Positions 1 to 9,585 are shown, counted from the first letter of the stretch. The stretch: DNA of 64,000 bases from Mycobacterium sp. GA-1199 (GCF_001500045.1 NZ_LQIX01000001.1:124001-188000); one strand, 5' to 3'. A program made the numbers and translations. Notes: generated by a model not told the origin, from the letters alone.

Positions 1-792
1 GAATTCGCCGAACGCGCTGATATCGATCTCACTACCCCCGGTATCGAATCCGCGCGCCGCTGGCGCGAATACGAGACGATCATCAACGCCGCTGCCTTCA
101 CGGGTGTGGACGCGGCCGAGACGCCCGAAGGTCGTGCGTCGGCGTGGTCCACCAATGTCGCCGGTGTCGCCGCCCTCGCACGTACCGCTGCCGACAACAA
201 CATCACGCTGGTGCACATCTCCAGCGACTACGTCTTCGACGGCAACGCCTCCGAGGCCTACCGCGAGGACGATCCGGTGTCACCACTGAGTGTGTACGGC
301 CAGACCAAGGCCGCCGGTGACCTCGTCGTGGCAACGGTCGACCGGCACTACATCGTCCGGACCTCATGGGTGATCGGAGACGGGAACAATTTCGTGCGCA
401 CGATGCTCTCGCTCGCCGACCGTGGGGTCAACCCATCAGTAGTCAACGATCAACACGGCCGCCTGACGTTAACCTCCGAAATTGCGAGGGCAATAAGGTA
501 TTTGATCGACACACGGGCGCCATACGGCACGTACAACGTCACCGGTTCCGGGCCCGTGAGCTCGTGGGCCGACGTCGCGAGGCGGACGTTCGAACTGGCC
601 GGTCACGACCCGGGCCGGATCACCGATGTCACGACCGAGCAGTACTTCGCCGACACATCGAAACTCGTTGCGCCTCGGCCGGCTAACAGCGTCCTCGATC
701 TCGCCAAGATCCAGTCGGCCGGTTTCGAGCCCGGAGACGCGGACGCGTCTCTGGTCAACTACGTTCGACGGGAGTCCTCAGGAAACTCCTGA
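1..792 (+). CDS. rmlD: dTDP-4-dehydrorhamnose reductase (5' end outside window)
   Basis: The reading frame is open from base 1 to the TGA at 790-792, so only the C-terminal 263 residues are present. This is an extended SDR that reduces dTDP-4-keto-rhamnose to dTDP-rhamnose, the precursor of the rhamnosyl linker between peptidoglycan and arabinogalactan. Visible marks are INAAAFTGVDAAE, the HISSDYVFDG core and the YGQTK catalytic Tyr-Lys pair. The C-terminal half (PYGTYNVTGSG, then SSWADVAR) resembles the reductase half of actinobacterial RmlC-RmlD fusion proteins, so the missing N-terminus could include an epimerase domain. It converges on the LuxR-type gene with only 3 nt between stop codons. 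Confidence 0.8.
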   Translation, partial: EFAERADIDLTTPGIESARRWREYETIINAAAFTGVDAAETPEGRASAWSTNVAGVAALARTAADNNITLVHISSDYVFDGNASEAYREDDPVSPLSVYGQTKAAGDLVVATVDRHYIVRTSWVIGDGNNFVRTMLSLADRGVNPSVVNDQHGRLTLTSEIARAIRYLIDTRAPYGTYNVTGSGPVSSWADVARRTFELAGHDPGRITDVTTEQYFADTSKLVAPRPANSVLDLAKIQSAGFEPGDADASLVNYVRRESSGNS

Positions 793-795
793 GGC

Positions 796-3570
796 TCAAT
801 GGTTCTCGCCAAAGACGCGCCCCAGTTCGGCCCTTGATCGGATTCCGAGTTTCCGGTAGATGCGAGACAGGTTCGTCTCGACCGTCTTGGGGCTGATGAA
901 CAGCGCGGTGGCCACGTCCTTGGTTGTCATACCCGACGCGGCCAGTTCAGCGACGCGGTGCTCCGACGGCGTCAGGCCCAAGTGTCCGTTGCTCGATGCG
1001 CCGGCTCGCGCGAGTTCGGCGCGCGCCCGCTGCGCCCACAGCGGAGTGCCCAAGCTCTCGAACACGCGCAAGGCCTCGGTCATGGTCGTGCGCGACGCTT
1101 CCTTCTGCCGCTGACGCCGCTGTAACTGGCCGAGCAGCAACAGGGTTCGAGCGCGCTCGAAGGGCATCGGCAGGCGGTCGTGGTGGGTCAGCGCGCGTCT
1201 CGCCATGTCGGCCGCATCGTCGACCTCACCGCGGGCGGCAAGCCAGAGACTGCGGCACCGTGCGGCCATGGCCAGCATCCACGGCCTGTCCAGCAGGTGC
1301 CCGTTGGCTTCCAGCGCGTCGATCATCGGCTGGGCTTCGGAGGCGCGGCCGAGCGCGACCAACGCCTCAACCGCGTCGGGGACGAAGCCCGCGGTGATGA
1401 TTTCCGTGCCGGGCAGGAACGGGAGCCGGTCGACCAACGGCTGCAATATCTGCAGCGCCTGCTCGTAATTTCCCAACGACACCTCGAGGAATGCCAGGTT
1501 GACCGAGGCCCAATCCGCTAGTCGGGGCGAACGGCAACGCTCGGCGAGGTCGATCGCCTTCCGCGCGACGGCCCGGGTCTCGTCCTGCCTGCCGGCATAC
1601 GCCGCGACCGCGGACTGGATGCTCTTGGCGACCACTTGCATGTGTTCGCCGCCGAGTTGTTGTGCCCGCTCGACGGTCTCCTCGGCGATGCGGGTCGCCT
1701 CCTCGTAGTTTCCTCGCCAGATCTCGATCAGCGCACTGAACACCGCGACGAAGATCAGATCGGTTTCGGCCCCCCGCTCGACGCAACGCCGGCGCACGAA
1801 GGCCATCTGATCGATCGCCTCATCCAACCGTCCCGCGAACGCCAGCAGCAGGGCGTGATTGGGTCTGGCGCGGAAAGCGATCGGCGCCTCGCTGGTCAGA
1901 TCCTGCAGGGCCAAGGCTCGGCCGATGCCCGCCCAGTCGACACCGCGACCGCACATGCAGGCGATGTTGGTGCGTACCGCCAGAACCTGACTCGTGAGGT
2001 CGGCGATCCCCACGTCTTCCGCGTACGCGGCCGCCCGTTCCGCGCTCTGCAGCGCTGCCCCGAACTCGCCGGCGTTGAGCCGTGCATATGCCAAGAGCAG
2101 CAGCGTGCGGACGCGAACCTCGCGGTCGCCCTCGTCATGGTCCAGCGCCTGTTCCAGGAGAACGACGGCATCGGTGAAGTTGTTGTGCTGAATGTGCATG
2201 CTGGCCAACAAGTTCAACGCCATCGCCCGGTGCACGCCACCCGTTACGCGCTCTGTCAACCCGTCCAGCAGTGAACGCGTGCGCTCCAGATCGCCGGCAT
2301 GCAGGTAGTGGTCAGCCGCGCGAATCCGCCGCGCCGGCGTATCACCGCCGAGACCGATTGCCAGCTCGAGTAATTCGCCGGCCGCGGCAGGCGCGCCGCG
2401 TGCAACCGCCGTATCGGCCGCGATGTCGAGCGCCGCCAAGGTGGCCGGGTCGGCGCTGGCAGCTGCCAGAGCCATATGCCTGGCTCTCGACTCTTCGAGT
2501 ACCACTGCATCAGCCAGTGACCGGTGCATGGCGCGTCGCTCACTCGGTTTGGCATCGGTGTAGACGCTGCGTGCCAACAGCGGGTGCGAAAACGCCACGG
2601 CGTCGCCGTCGATGGTCAGAATGCCCTTGTTTCTGGCTTCGGTCAGCAGTTCGGCGGTGCGATCACGCGTGCCGCGGGTGACCCGCGCCAGCAGGTCGAC
2701 GGTCGGGGCGGCCTCGCACGCGGCGGCCAGCAGCAGGACCTGGGTCTCGGGTTCCAGACGGCCGATGCGTCGGCGCATCAACTCCGCGAGCGTCGCGGGC
2801 AACACCGACTGGGAACCGCCCGCGTCGATCGCCCGTGCCAGCTCGAGGGCGTAGAACGGGTTGCCGCCCGAGATCTCGGCAATCCGGACCATCGTCGGGC
2901 GAGGAAAGGTCCGGCCGAGCCGCGTCGAGATCAGGGCGTGTAATCCGCCGAGACTCAAGGGACCCACGTGTACCCGGCGCACACCGGATTCGTCGCCCAC
3001 CTGCAGCCAATGCGCCGCGCCGGGTCCCTCGTGTTCGGTGCGTTCGGTGACCAGCATGCCCACGCGGCCGCTGAACCGCCGCGCGGCGAAGGCCACCACG
3101 GCTCGGCTGGACGGGTCCAGCCACTGCACGTCGTCGAGGGCGATGAGCACCGGCACGTCCCCGCAGAGTTGCTCGACGGCGGCGGTGAAGGCGGCCGCCA
3201 CCGCTCCCTGGTCAGTCGGCGGGCCGTCGCCGTCAGCGCGAAGCAGCACGCGATCCACAGCGAGGCACTGCAGGTCCGGCAGGTCGGCGAAGACTTCAGA
3301 GGGTATGTCGCCGAAAAGGTCGGCGACGGCGGCATATGCGAGGGTGGTCTCCGCCTGTCCGGCTCGCGCCGTCAGCACGCGGAAGCCGCGTTCGCGGGCC
3401 GCCGATATACCCGTCAGCCACAGGGTGGTCTTGCCGGCTCCGGCATCGCCCTCGATGACAAGTGCACAGGGCCCGCTGCCGGCGGATTCCAGGAAATCGC
3501 CCACCGCCCGAAATTCGGCCGGACGCTCGATTACGCCGGACACCAGAACCACACCCCTCATCGACAGCAA
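796..3570 (-). CDS. LuxR-family regulator with N-terminal AAA ATPase (LAL type)
   Basis: This 924-residue protein has the layout of the large ATP-binding LuxR regulators (MalT/LAL). A Walker A motif GDAGAGKTT sits at about residues 41-49 and a Walker B-like VLIALDDVQW at about 141-150. A long alpha-helical TPR-like middle follows, and a C-terminal LuxR helix-turn-helix at about 865-915 (LTPSEHRVAELAASG, then SPKTVETNLSRIYRKLGI). It should bind DNA as a ligand- and ATP-responsive activator; the signal cannot be read from the sequence. The first ATG is at 3570; an internal ATG at 3561 is an equally plausible start. It is a stand-alone gene, so no target is obvious. Confidence 0.88.
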   Translation of the reverse strand: MLSMRGVVLVSGVIERPAEFRAVGDFLESAGSGPCALVIEGDAGAGKTTLWLTGISAARERGFRVLTARAGQAETTLAYAAVADLFGDIPSEVFADLPDLQCLAVDRVLLRADGDGPPTDQGAVAAAFTAAVEQLCGDVPVLIALDDVQWLDPSSRAVVAFAARRFSGRVGMLVTERTEHEGPGAAHWLQVGDESGVRRVHVGPLSLGGLHALISTRLGRTFPRPTMVRIAEISGGNPFYALELARAIDAGGSQSVLPATLAELMRRRIGRLEPETQVLLLAAACEAAPTVDLLARVTRGTRDRTAELLTEARNKGILTIDGDAVAFSHPLLARSVYTDAKPSERRAMHRSLADAVVLEESRARHMALAAASADPATLAALDIAADTAVARGAPAAAGELLELAIGLGGDTPARRIRAADHYLHAGDLERTRSLLDGLTERVTGGVHRAMALNLLASMHIQHNNFTDAVVLLEQALDHDEGDREVRVRTLLLLAYARLNAGEFGAALQSAERAAAYAEDVGIADLTSQVLAVRTNIACMCGRGVDWAGIGRALALQDLTSEAPIAFRARPNHALLLAFAGRLDEAIDQMAFVRRRCVERGAETDLIFVAVFSALIEIWRGNYEEATRIAEETVERAQQLGGEHMQVVAKSIQSAVAAYAGRQDETRAVARKAIDLAERCRSPRLADWASVNLAFLEVSLGNYEQALQILQPLVDRLPFLPGTEIITAGFVPDAVEALVALGRASEAQPMIDALEANGHLLDRPWMLAMAARCRSLWLAARGEVDDAADMARRALTHHDRLPMPFERARTLLLLGQLQRRQRQKEASRTTMTEALRVFESLGTPLWAQRARAELARAGASSNGHLGLTPSEHRVAELAASGMTTKDVATALFISPKTVETNLSRIYRKLGIRSRAELGRVFGENH

Positions 3571-3680
3571 ATTGAGGATATCCGCTGACGTATGAGCGCA
3601 GAAGTCGTAGGTCCGGGGATATGCAGCTAAGAGGTGTGCTTAATTGGCGGGAGCCGGGAAGGGCGCGAAGTACGGCAACG

Positions 3681-3980
3681 TCATGTGCGGTTATGGCGCC
3701 GAATCCGGGTGCCCACCGGAGCGGACAGCCGCTGGTGTGGCGCACCCGCCGCGAGGCAGGTCCGGGAGACGACCTCTCGGGAGCCGGCGCCGAAGACGCC
3801 GTAGAGCACCTCGTCGCTGGGGACGGCCAGCGTGATCAACAGCTCGACGGGCGTCCCCTCGCCCGTGGCGGCGGCCGCCGCGGCGTCAAGACGCGCGACG
3901 AGATCCTCGACGGATTGCTCACTCAACTCGGGCAGGTACCACTCCGCCAGGTAACACGCGGACTCCCGACTCCCGCTCAT
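3681..3980 (-). CDS. small conserved hypothetical protein
   Basis: A 99-residue protein without signal peptide or membrane segment. The N-terminal two thirds (CYLAEWYLPELSEQSVEDL, then TPVELLITLAVPSDEVLYG and FGAGSREVV) reads like a compact ferredoxin-like alpha/beta domain. The pattern recalls the small DUF4242-like proteins of actinobacteria, but I do not recognise it with certainty. The C-terminal 15 residues are basic and probably disordered. It lies 60 nt upstream of the mmaA4 stop side, on the same strand, but its own stop is followed by an unrelated gene. No function is assigned. Confidence 0.55.
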   Translation of the reverse strand: MSGSRESACYLAEWYLPELSEQSVEDLVARLDAAAAAATGEGTPVELLITLAVPSDEVLYGVFGAGSREVVSRTCLAAGAPHQRLSAPVGTRIRRHNRT

Positions 3981-4040
3981 CTGTCGAACGGTAGCGATTC
4001 CTCACACCGGGCGAATCAGGTATTTCCCTACGTTCTGTCC

Positions 4041-4937
4041 CTACGCGGCTGCGCCGGACTTGAGGTAGGTGACCAGGCTGACGTCGATGCCCTCGTCGAT
4101 GAAGTACCACTGGCAGCCCTTGAGGTAGCGCATGTAGCGGTCGTAGTTCTCCTCGCCGGCGGCCGCGATCGCGGCGTCCTTGTTGCGCTCAAGGCGGTCG
4201 GCCCAGATGCCCAGCGTCTTGATGTAGTGGTTGCGCAGCGAGATCGCCTCGGGAACCTGAAAGCCGGCCTTCTCGCCGTGCTCGATCATCATCTGCGTCG
4301 TCGGCAGGCGCCCGCCCGGGAAGATCTCGGTGATCATGAACTTGATGAAGCGGGCCATCTCGAAGGTCAGCTTCTTACCGCGTGCCGCCAGGTCGTAGGG
4401 GTGATAGCCAACGCTGCTCTGGATGGTCATCCGGCCGTCGTCGGGCAGGATGTCGAAGCACGTCTTGAAGAAGTCGTCGTAGCGCTCGAACCCGAAGTGC
4501 TCGAACGCCTCGATGGAGACGATGCGGTCGACCGGGGAGTGGAACTGCTCCCAGCCCTCCAGCCGGACGTCATAGGTGCGCTTGGTGTCCAGCTTGCTCA
4601 ACAGCTGGTTGCAGTAGGCCTGCTGGTTCTTCGACAGGGTCAGCCCGATCACGTTGACGTCGTACTTCTCCATCGCACGCTGCAGCGTGAGACCCCACCC
4701 GCAGCCGACCTCCAGCAGGGTCATACCGGGCTTGAGGTCCAGCTTGTCGAGGTGCTGGTCGACGTTGGCTATCTGCGCCTCCGACAGCGTGACGTTCGGG
4801 CCGGTGAAGTATGCGCAGCTGTACTTGCGCGTCGGATCCTGGAACACGCCGAAGAAGTCGTCCGACAGGTCGTAGTGCGCCTGGATGTCCTCGAAATGAG
4901 GCCGCATGTCCTTCGTGCCAGTTGAGTTGTCAGACAT
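4041..4937 (-). CDS. mmaA4: mycolic acid methyltransferase MmaA4-type (hydroxymycolate synthase)
   Basis: A 298-residue S-adenosylmethionine methyltransferase of the cyclopropane/mycolic acid synthase family. MmaA4 adds a methyl group and a hydroxyl at the distal double bond of a meromycolic chain, the first step to keto- and methoxymycolates. The SAM-binding motif VGCGWG is at residues 77-82, the family block HYDLSDDFF at 21-29, and FEHFG lies in the acyl-binding region. The end [12 protein letters not shown] and the segment [14 protein letters not shown] match MmaA4 rather than CmaA or MmaA2. An AGGGG Shine-Dalgarno sequence precedes the ATG at 4937. It lies downstream of an MmaA2-like paralogue on the same strand. 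Confidence 0.88.
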   Translation of the reverse strand: MSDNSTGTKDMRPHFEDIQAHYDLSDDFFGVFQDPTRKYSCAYFTGPNVTLSEAQIANVDQHLDKLDLKPGMTLLEVGCGWGLTLQRAMEKYDVNVIGLTLSKNQQAYCNQLLSKLDTKRTYDVRLEGWEQFHSPVDRIVSIEAFEHFGFERYDDFFKTCFDILPDDGRMTIQSSVGYHPYDLAARGKKLTFEMARFIKFMITEIFPGGRLPTTQMMIEHGEKAGFQVPEAISLRNHYIKTLGIWADRLERNKDAAIAAAGEENYDRYMRYLKGCQWYFIDEGIDVSLVTYLKSGAAA

Positions 4938-5082
4938 ATTTCCCCTGCTTGGCCTTTCTCAATGACGTGACGCGGGCCTGCACGCCGTCACGCGATGATC
5001 TGGTCGACACCATATCGTTCGGCGCTTGCCAGACCCTAATTCGGCTTGCCGCCACGTGGGCGGCGATTTGTGGGGGCCGGGG

Positions 5083-5952
5083 CTATTTCTGGAGCGTGAA
5101 CTGGTTGACGTCGATGTATCCGACGCGGAAGCCGTGCGCGCAGCCGGTCAGGTAGTGCATGTAGCGGTCGTAGACCTCTCGGGATTGGATGGCGATCGCT
5201 TCGTCCTCGTGGGCTTGTAGCGCCGCTGTCCAGCAGTCGAGGGTGCGCGCGTAGTGAGGCTGCAGGCTCTGGCGCCGGGTCAATTCGAAGCCGGCCTTTT
5301 CGGCGTGCTCGCCGACCAGTTCGATGGTCGGCAGATAGCCGCCCGGGAATATCTCGGTGAGGATGAACTTCACAAACCGGGCCACCGAGAACGTCAGCGG
5401 CATACCCCGCTCGGCCATCTGCGGAAGCGTGAGCGCGGTGATGGTGTGCAACAGCATCACCCCGTCGTCGGGCAGTACGCGGTGAGCCATGGCGAAGAAG
5501 TCATCCCATCGGTCCCTGCCGAAGTGCTCGAATGCGCCGATCGACACGATTCGGTCAACAGGTTCGTCGAACTGTTCCCAGCCTTGAAGCAGCACCCGCT
5601 TGGACCTCGGGCTGTCGGACGCCGCGAAGACCTTCTCGACATAGGCGTGCTGGTTCTCGCTCAAGGTGAGTCCGACGACGTTGACGTCGTACTTCTCGAG
5701 GGCCCTCATCATCGTCGACCCCCAGCCGCAGCCGACGTCGAGCAGTGTCATCCCCGGCTCGAGGCCCAATTTGCCCAACGCGAGGTCGACTTTGGCGCGC
5801 TGAGCTTCCTCGAGCGTCATGTCCTCGCGCTCGAAATAGGCGCAGCTGTAGGTCTGTGTCGGATCCAGCCACAGCCGGAAGAACTCGTCCGAGAGGTCGT
5901 AGTGCGCCTGCACGTCGGCGAAGTGCGGTGTCAAGTTGCGTGTTGCGGCCAC
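5083..5952 (-). CDS. mmaA2: mycolic acid cyclopropane synthase, MmaA2-type
   Basis: A 289-residue paralogue of the upstream-transcribed mmaA4. The core has HYDLSDEFF, the SAM site VGCGWGSTM and [11 protein letters not shown]; the end [10 protein letters not shown] is characteristic of MmaA2/CmaA-type enzymes that cyclopropanate meromycolic double bonds. The start is the GTG at 5952, with AGAAAGG about 8 nt upstream; an in-frame ATG is not available nearby. The 145-nt gap to mmaA4 suggests either separate promoters or a processed transcript. M. tuberculosis has four tandem mmaA genes here; only the A2- and A4-like copies are present, so trans-isomerising (A1) and O-methylating (A3) copies are absent from this site. 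Confidence 0.85.
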   Translation of the reverse strand: MAATRNLTPHFADVQAHYDLSDEFFRLWLDPTQTYSCAYFEREDMTLEEAQRAKVDLALGKLGLEPGMTLLDVGCGWGSTMMRALEKYDVNVVGLTLSENQHAYVEKVFAASDSPRSKRVLLQGWEQFDEPVDRIVSIGAFEHFGRDRWDDFFAMAHRVLPDDGVMLLHTITALTLPQMAERGMPLTFSVARFVKFILTEIFPGGYLPTIELVGEHAEKAGFELTRRQSLQPHYARTLDCWTAALQAHEDEAIAIQSREVYDRYMHYLTGCAHGFRVGYIDVNQFTLQK

Positions 5953-6075
5953 GATGGTGCCTTTCTGGGCGGAATCAGAGCTCGCGTCGCCTGTGACAGT
6001 TCAAGCCCGAAGCACTCGGCACGAATGTACGCGCAGCCGTGCCGGCAGGCCAATCGTGGAACGCTTGCGCCGACG

Positions 6076-6993
6076 TCAAAAAGTCGCGGCGAAAATGGCT
6101 TTCAGTTCACCGATGATGTCATCCCACAGCGGTTCGGGCAGTTCGTGACCCATGCCGTCGAACAGCACCAGCCGGGCGTTCTCGATGGCTTTGGCGATCG
6201 CTCGCCCGCCGGACGGTCGCATCAATTTGTCGGCCTTGCCGTGCAGCACCAATGTGGGCGCCGTGATCTCGCGGTCGTAGGGCAACAGGCTGCCGCTGCC
6301 TAGGATCGCTGCGAAATGCCTGCCGATCCCGGCCGGGTAGTAGCAGCGGTCATAGTCCTCGATCGCGTCGGCGCGCAGCCGATCCTCGGACGCGGGGAAA
6401 CCCGGGCTGCCGATGGTCCTGCTGACCCTGATGGCGTTCTCGATGACCGCCTCGCGCGTGTTGCCCCTGGGCCGGCGCAGAATGGCGAGCAGCTGCCGCG
6501 GACCGGGTGGCGGCAGCAGCGCTTGGTTGTTGCTCGAGAAGATGATCGCCAACGACTGGGTGCGCGGTTTGTGCCGGGCGGCGAACACCTGGGCGATCAT
6601 CCCGCCCATCGACGCGCCGACGATGTGGGCGCGCTCGATCTCGAGATGGTCCAGCAGGGCGGCCGCATCATCGGACATGTCTTCGAGTGTGTAGGCGGCC
6701 GGGCTGCTCAGCCCGAGCAGCGAGCGCAGCATCCGCGGCACCAGCGGTGCGTCGGTGTTCAGCCCGCGCAGTTTCGACGAGAGGCCGACGTCGCGATTGT
6801 CGAACCGGATGACCCGCAGGCCCTGGTTGATGAGCCGCTCACAGAAATCCTTGCGCCACATGACAAGCTGCGCGCCGAGTCCCATGATGAGCAGCACCGC
6901 GGGATCGTTCGGGTCGCCCATGTCCTCGTAATGGATGTCGAGATCGCCGGACTTGGCATCTCTCGACGTGGCGATGCCGGTTCGGACCTGCAT
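6076..6993 (-). CDS. lipG: alpha/beta hydrolase LipG-like
   Basis: A 305-residue alpha/beta hydrolase without signal peptide. The nucleophile elbow GASMGG puts the catalytic serine at about residue 128, the oxyanion region is LLIMGLGAQ, and a late DGMGHELPEPLW supplies the histidine. In M. tuberculosis LipG lies in the same position beside the mmaA genes and shows esterase activity, so a role in cell-envelope lipid turnover is likely but not shown by sequence. The start ATG directly abuts the TGA of the ABC1 kinase gene (TGAATG), indicating translational coupling in one minus-strand operon. Confidence 0.85.
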   Translation of the reverse strand: MQVRTGIATSRDAKSGDLDIHYEDMGDPNDPAVLLIMGLGAQLVMWRKDFCERLINQGLRVIRFDNRDVGLSSKLRGLNTDAPLVPRMLRSLLGLSSPAAYTLEDMSDDAAALLDHLEIERAHIVGASMGGMIAQVFAARHKPRTQSLAIIFSSNNQALLPPPGPRQLLAILRRPRGNTREAVIENAIRVSRTIGSPGFPASEDRLRADAIEDYDRCYYPAGIGRHFAAILGSGSLLPYDREITAPTLVLHGKADKLMRPSGGRAIAKAIENARLVLFDGMGHELPEPLWDDIIGELKAIFAATF

Positions 6994-8361
6994 TCAGTTC
7001 CGAACCTCGCTGTCGAGTTCCGCGTCATGCTCTCGGCTGACCTCGACCATGAAGTTGGCGAAGTAGCCGGTCAGCTGCGGATCCGACATCATCTGCCACT
7101 TCGGCGCGAGCAGTTTCATGTAGCGCTCGACGTAGAGGAACTGCTTGCCGATCAGCACCAGTTCGCGCGGCAGCTTGACGTCGTAGGCCTCGGCGAGGGT
7201 CGACAGTTGCTTGCCGATCTCGGCGTAGCTCATGTCGCCCAGCGTCGACATGGTCAGCGGTGTCGCGAACTTCTCCAGGTCCTTGGCCGCCTGCGCCTCG
7301 GGCTTCATGGTGCCGACGGCGCCCATCAGCACGACGATCTTGCCTGCCGCGGCGTGGTCCTTCTTGACCAGCAGCGCATACACCAGTTCCCGCAGCAGCC
7401 AACGGGTGCGCGGATCGATGCGGCCCATGATGCCGAAGTCGAAGAACACGATTTTGCCGTCGTCGTCGACGTAGAGGTTGCCCGCATGCAGATCGCCGTG
7501 GAACAGGCCGTGCCGCAGGCCGCCCTCGAAGACGCTGAACAGCAGGGCCTTGACCAGTTCGGTTCCGTCGAAACCCTTCTCGCGGATGGCTTTCACGTCG
7601 TCGATACGGGTGCCCTGGATGCGTTCCATCGTCAGCACCCGTTCACTGGTCAGGTCCCAATACACCTGGGGCACACGGATGTTCTTGCCCAGCGGCGAGG
7701 CGTGCATGTGCGCGACCCACGCGTCCATCGACTGCGCTTCGAGCCGGAAATCGAGTTCCTCGGCCAGGTTGTCGGCGAAGTCGGCGACGACATCCTGGGC
7801 GCTCAGGCGCTGACCCAGCTTGGCGAATTCGACCAGCCGCGCCCCGCGCTTGAGGATCTGCAGATCGGCGGCGACCCGCCTGCGGATGCCGGGCCGCTGG
7901 ATCTTGACGACGACCTCTTCTCCGCTGTGCAGCGTCGCATAGTGCACCTGGGCGATCGACGCGGATGCGAACGGCTTCTCGTCGAAGCTCTTGAACAGGT
8001 TCGCGGGTTCGTCACCGAGGTCCTCGACGAACAGCTTGTGCACCTCTTGGGGGTCCGCAGGCGGAACCCGGTCGAGCAGGCTGCGGAACTCCTTGGACAG
8101 CGGCTCGCCGAACGCGCCGGGGCTCGAGGCGATGATCTGGCCGAACTTCACGTAGGTGGGTCCGAGGTCGGCGAACGTCTGCGGGACCTGCTTGATGATC
8201 TTCTGCTGCAGCGAACCGCGGCCGGTGATCTTCGAAACGACCCGCGCACCGGTTCGGGTGATCTGCCAACCCGTGGCACCGACGCGGGCAGCCTCGATCG
8301 GCAGGGGGACCCTATCCAGTTTGGCTACATCGCGGTGCTGCGTCTTTCGCGTGGCACTCAT
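6994..8361 (-). CDS. ABC1/UbiB-family atypical kinase
   Basis: This protein (455 residues from the chosen start) belongs to the ABC1/UbiB/ADCK atypical kinase family, orthologous by position to Rv0647c. It has the KxGQ-type motif (YVKFGQIIAS), the ATP-binding lysine in VVVKIQRPG, the catalytic loop HGDLHAGNLYV and the metal-binding DFG in FFDFGIMG. Members act on or near membrane lipid metabolism. I chose the ATG at 8361: a GACACT hexamer lies 7 nt upstream, as expected for a leaderless transcript. The alternative ATG at 8457 falls inside a 13-bp hairpin stem and adds 32 residues of poor character. It is the first gene of a coupled pair with lipG. Confidence 0.85.
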   Translation of the reverse strand: MSATRKTQHRDVAKLDRVPLPIEAARVGATGWQITRTGARVVSKITGRGSLQQKIIKQVPQTFADLGPTYVKFGQIIASSPGAFGEPLSKEFRSLLDRVPPADPQEVHKLFVEDLGDEPANLFKSFDEKPFASASIAQVHYATLHSGEEVVVKIQRPGIRRRVAADLQILKRGARLVEFAKLGQRLSAQDVVADFADNLAEELDFRLEAQSMDAWVAHMHASPLGKNIRVPQVYWDLTSERVLTMERIQGTRIDDVKAIREKGFDGTELVKALLFSVFEGGLRHGLFHGDLHAGNLYVDDDGKIVFFDFGIMGRIDPRTRWLLRELVYALLVKKDHAAAGKIVVLMGAVGTMKPEAQAAKDLEKFATPLTMSTLGDMSYAEIGKQLSTLAEAYDVKLPRELVLIGKQFLYVERYMKLLAPKWQMMSDPQLTGYFANFMVEVSREHDAELDSEVRN

Positions 8362-8453
8362 GGGAGCCAGTGTCTCAAAATCCGCGGTGGCACGTAAAAA
8401 CCTGTGGACGGGCTCACAATCGGCCTTCTGCGGGGCCCTGTGGCGCCGAAATT

Positions 8454-8496
8454 GCATTCCAGCAGGCCGCTACCCGTACTTTTCCTGCTGGAATGC
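8454..8496 (-). terminator. terminator-like hairpin downstream of the DUF2236 gene
   Basis: A perfect 13-bp inverted repeat GCATTCCAGCAGG (8454-8466) and its complement (8484-8496), with partial pairing extending about 7 bp outward. It sits 17 nt past the stop of the minus-strand gene 8513-9514 and before the ABC1 kinase promoter. There is no long U tract, which is common for mycobacterial terminators. Confidence 0.6.
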
Positions 8497-8512
8497 CAAT
8501 TCGCGGCGGTCT

Positions 8513-9514
8513 TCATGCCTCGGCGAAACTGCGCTCGACCTCGTCGCGACTGAGGACCTGGTCGTCGCCCAACCGGTATGTCGGCAGGGTGTGCGGCACA
8601 TCGGTGCCCGACGCCACCCTGGCCTGCGCCTGGCGGAACTCCGGTATCGGGCCCTGCGCGACGTGCAGCCCGTTGATCACCGACCAGACGGTCGCCCGGC
8701 GCGCGGTGCGCTCGAGGATGTTGGGGTCCTTGTGCTGGATCAATTGCTTGGCCCAGCGCGGCATCGTGTCGCGGATGGCCCAGTTGATCGCGCTCTGCGC
8801 CAGCGGCAGGCCCGGTCCTGTGGCGAGCGCCGTGCCGTGCGTGACGGCCAACCGCGGTAGGTAGGACTCGAGGCAGTCGGCGACCTCGGCCTTGGTCTCG
8901 GGCAGGTCGGTGCCGCCCAGTGCGTGGCCGACCCGCACGAACTCTCGGTAGTAGCGGTCGATCTTGTTGCCTCGCAACGGGTTCGGATGGTAGAGCTCGT
9001 GCGCGGTCGCCAGGCCCCACACCACGGTGGCGTAGTTCCACCGCAACCAGTCCGGGTCGTCGGCGTCGTAGCGGGCGCCGTCAGGACGCGTGCCTTTGAT
9101 GGTGTGGTGCATCGAGCGGACGGCCTTCGCCAGGCGCTCGGCCGTCTCGGTTGAGCCGTAGGCGGTGCCGATGAAGAACGCGATCGAGTGGCCCAGACGT
9201 ACCGCCGCGCCCCTGGGGTCGATCTCGGGAACGGCGACCCCTGTTTTCGGGTCGCGCTTGACCAGCCGTGAGTGGTGCATGCCCATCCAGTAGATCGACG
9301 GATCGAGCCGCTCCATGAACGCCGCGCACTGCAGGCCGAAGATCAGCGCCTGCATGTGCGAGTGCACATGCCAGACCGCGCTGCCGGGGCCGAACCAGCC
9401 CGGATCGCCCACCGGCGCGGCGAACTCCATACCGCGGAAGTAGTTGCGCCGGATGTCCTTGTCGAAACGCTGGTTGAGGGCCTCTCCGAGGAACTGGTGC
9501 GGCAGCAGAATCAC
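8513..9514 (-). CDS. DUF2236 / MpaB-type oxygenase-like protein
   Basis: A 333-residue protein of the DUF2236 family, which includes the rubber latex-clearing oxygenase Lcp and fungal MpaB. Visible features are the buried His-containing helix HVHSHMQALIFGLQ, the ATAHELYHPNPLRGNKIDRYYREF segment split around residue 190, and an acidic C-terminus. Many family members bind b-type haem through such conserved histidines, but the substrate is unknown here. The GTG at 9514 is favoured because AGGAG lies 5 nt upstream; an ATG at 9562 would overlap the operator. It is divergent from a TetR gene that most likely represses it. Confidence 0.8.
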   Translation of the reverse strand: MILLPHQFLGEALNQRFDKDIRRNYFRGMEFAAPVGDPGWFGPGSAVWHVHSHMQALIFGLQCAAFMERLDPSIYWMGMHHSRLVKRDPKTGVAVPEIDPRGAAVRLGHSIAFFIGTAYGSTETAERLAKAVRSMHHTIKGTRPDGARYDADDPDWLRWNYATVVWGLATAHELYHPNPLRGNKIDRYYREFVRVGHALGGTDLPETKAEVADCLESYLPRLAVTHGTALATGPGLPLAQSAINWAIRDTMPRWAKQLIQHKDPNILERTARRATVWSVINGLHVAQGPIPEFRQAQARVASGTDVPHTLPTYRLGDDQVLSRDEVERSFAEA

Positions 9515-9531
9515 GTCGGCTCCTAAATCCA

Positions 9532-9585
9532 AACTCTGGTCACGGCTGTAGCCAGAATACATTTTGGTCACGTATGTGACCAGAG
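9532..9585. promoter_or_regulatory. TetR operator in divergent promoter region
   Basis: TGGTCACGTATGTGACCA (9565-9582) is an 18-bp near-perfect palindrome. A third half-site CTCTGGTCAC (9535-9544) repeats the outer arm CTCTGGTCAC of the right half (complement at 9576-9585). It lies between the divergent DUF2236 and TetR genes, the classical autoregulatory arrangement. Confidence 0.75.

Noticed and set aside
6316..8397. 693-codon plus-strand frame across lipG and the ABC1 kinase gene
   Set aside because: Spans two coupled real genes on the other strand; product has no fold signature.
8362..8457. Longer N-terminus for the ABC1 kinase from the ATG at 8457
   Set aside because: The codon lies within a perfect hairpin stem that ends the upstream gene, and a -10-like element supports the start at 8361.
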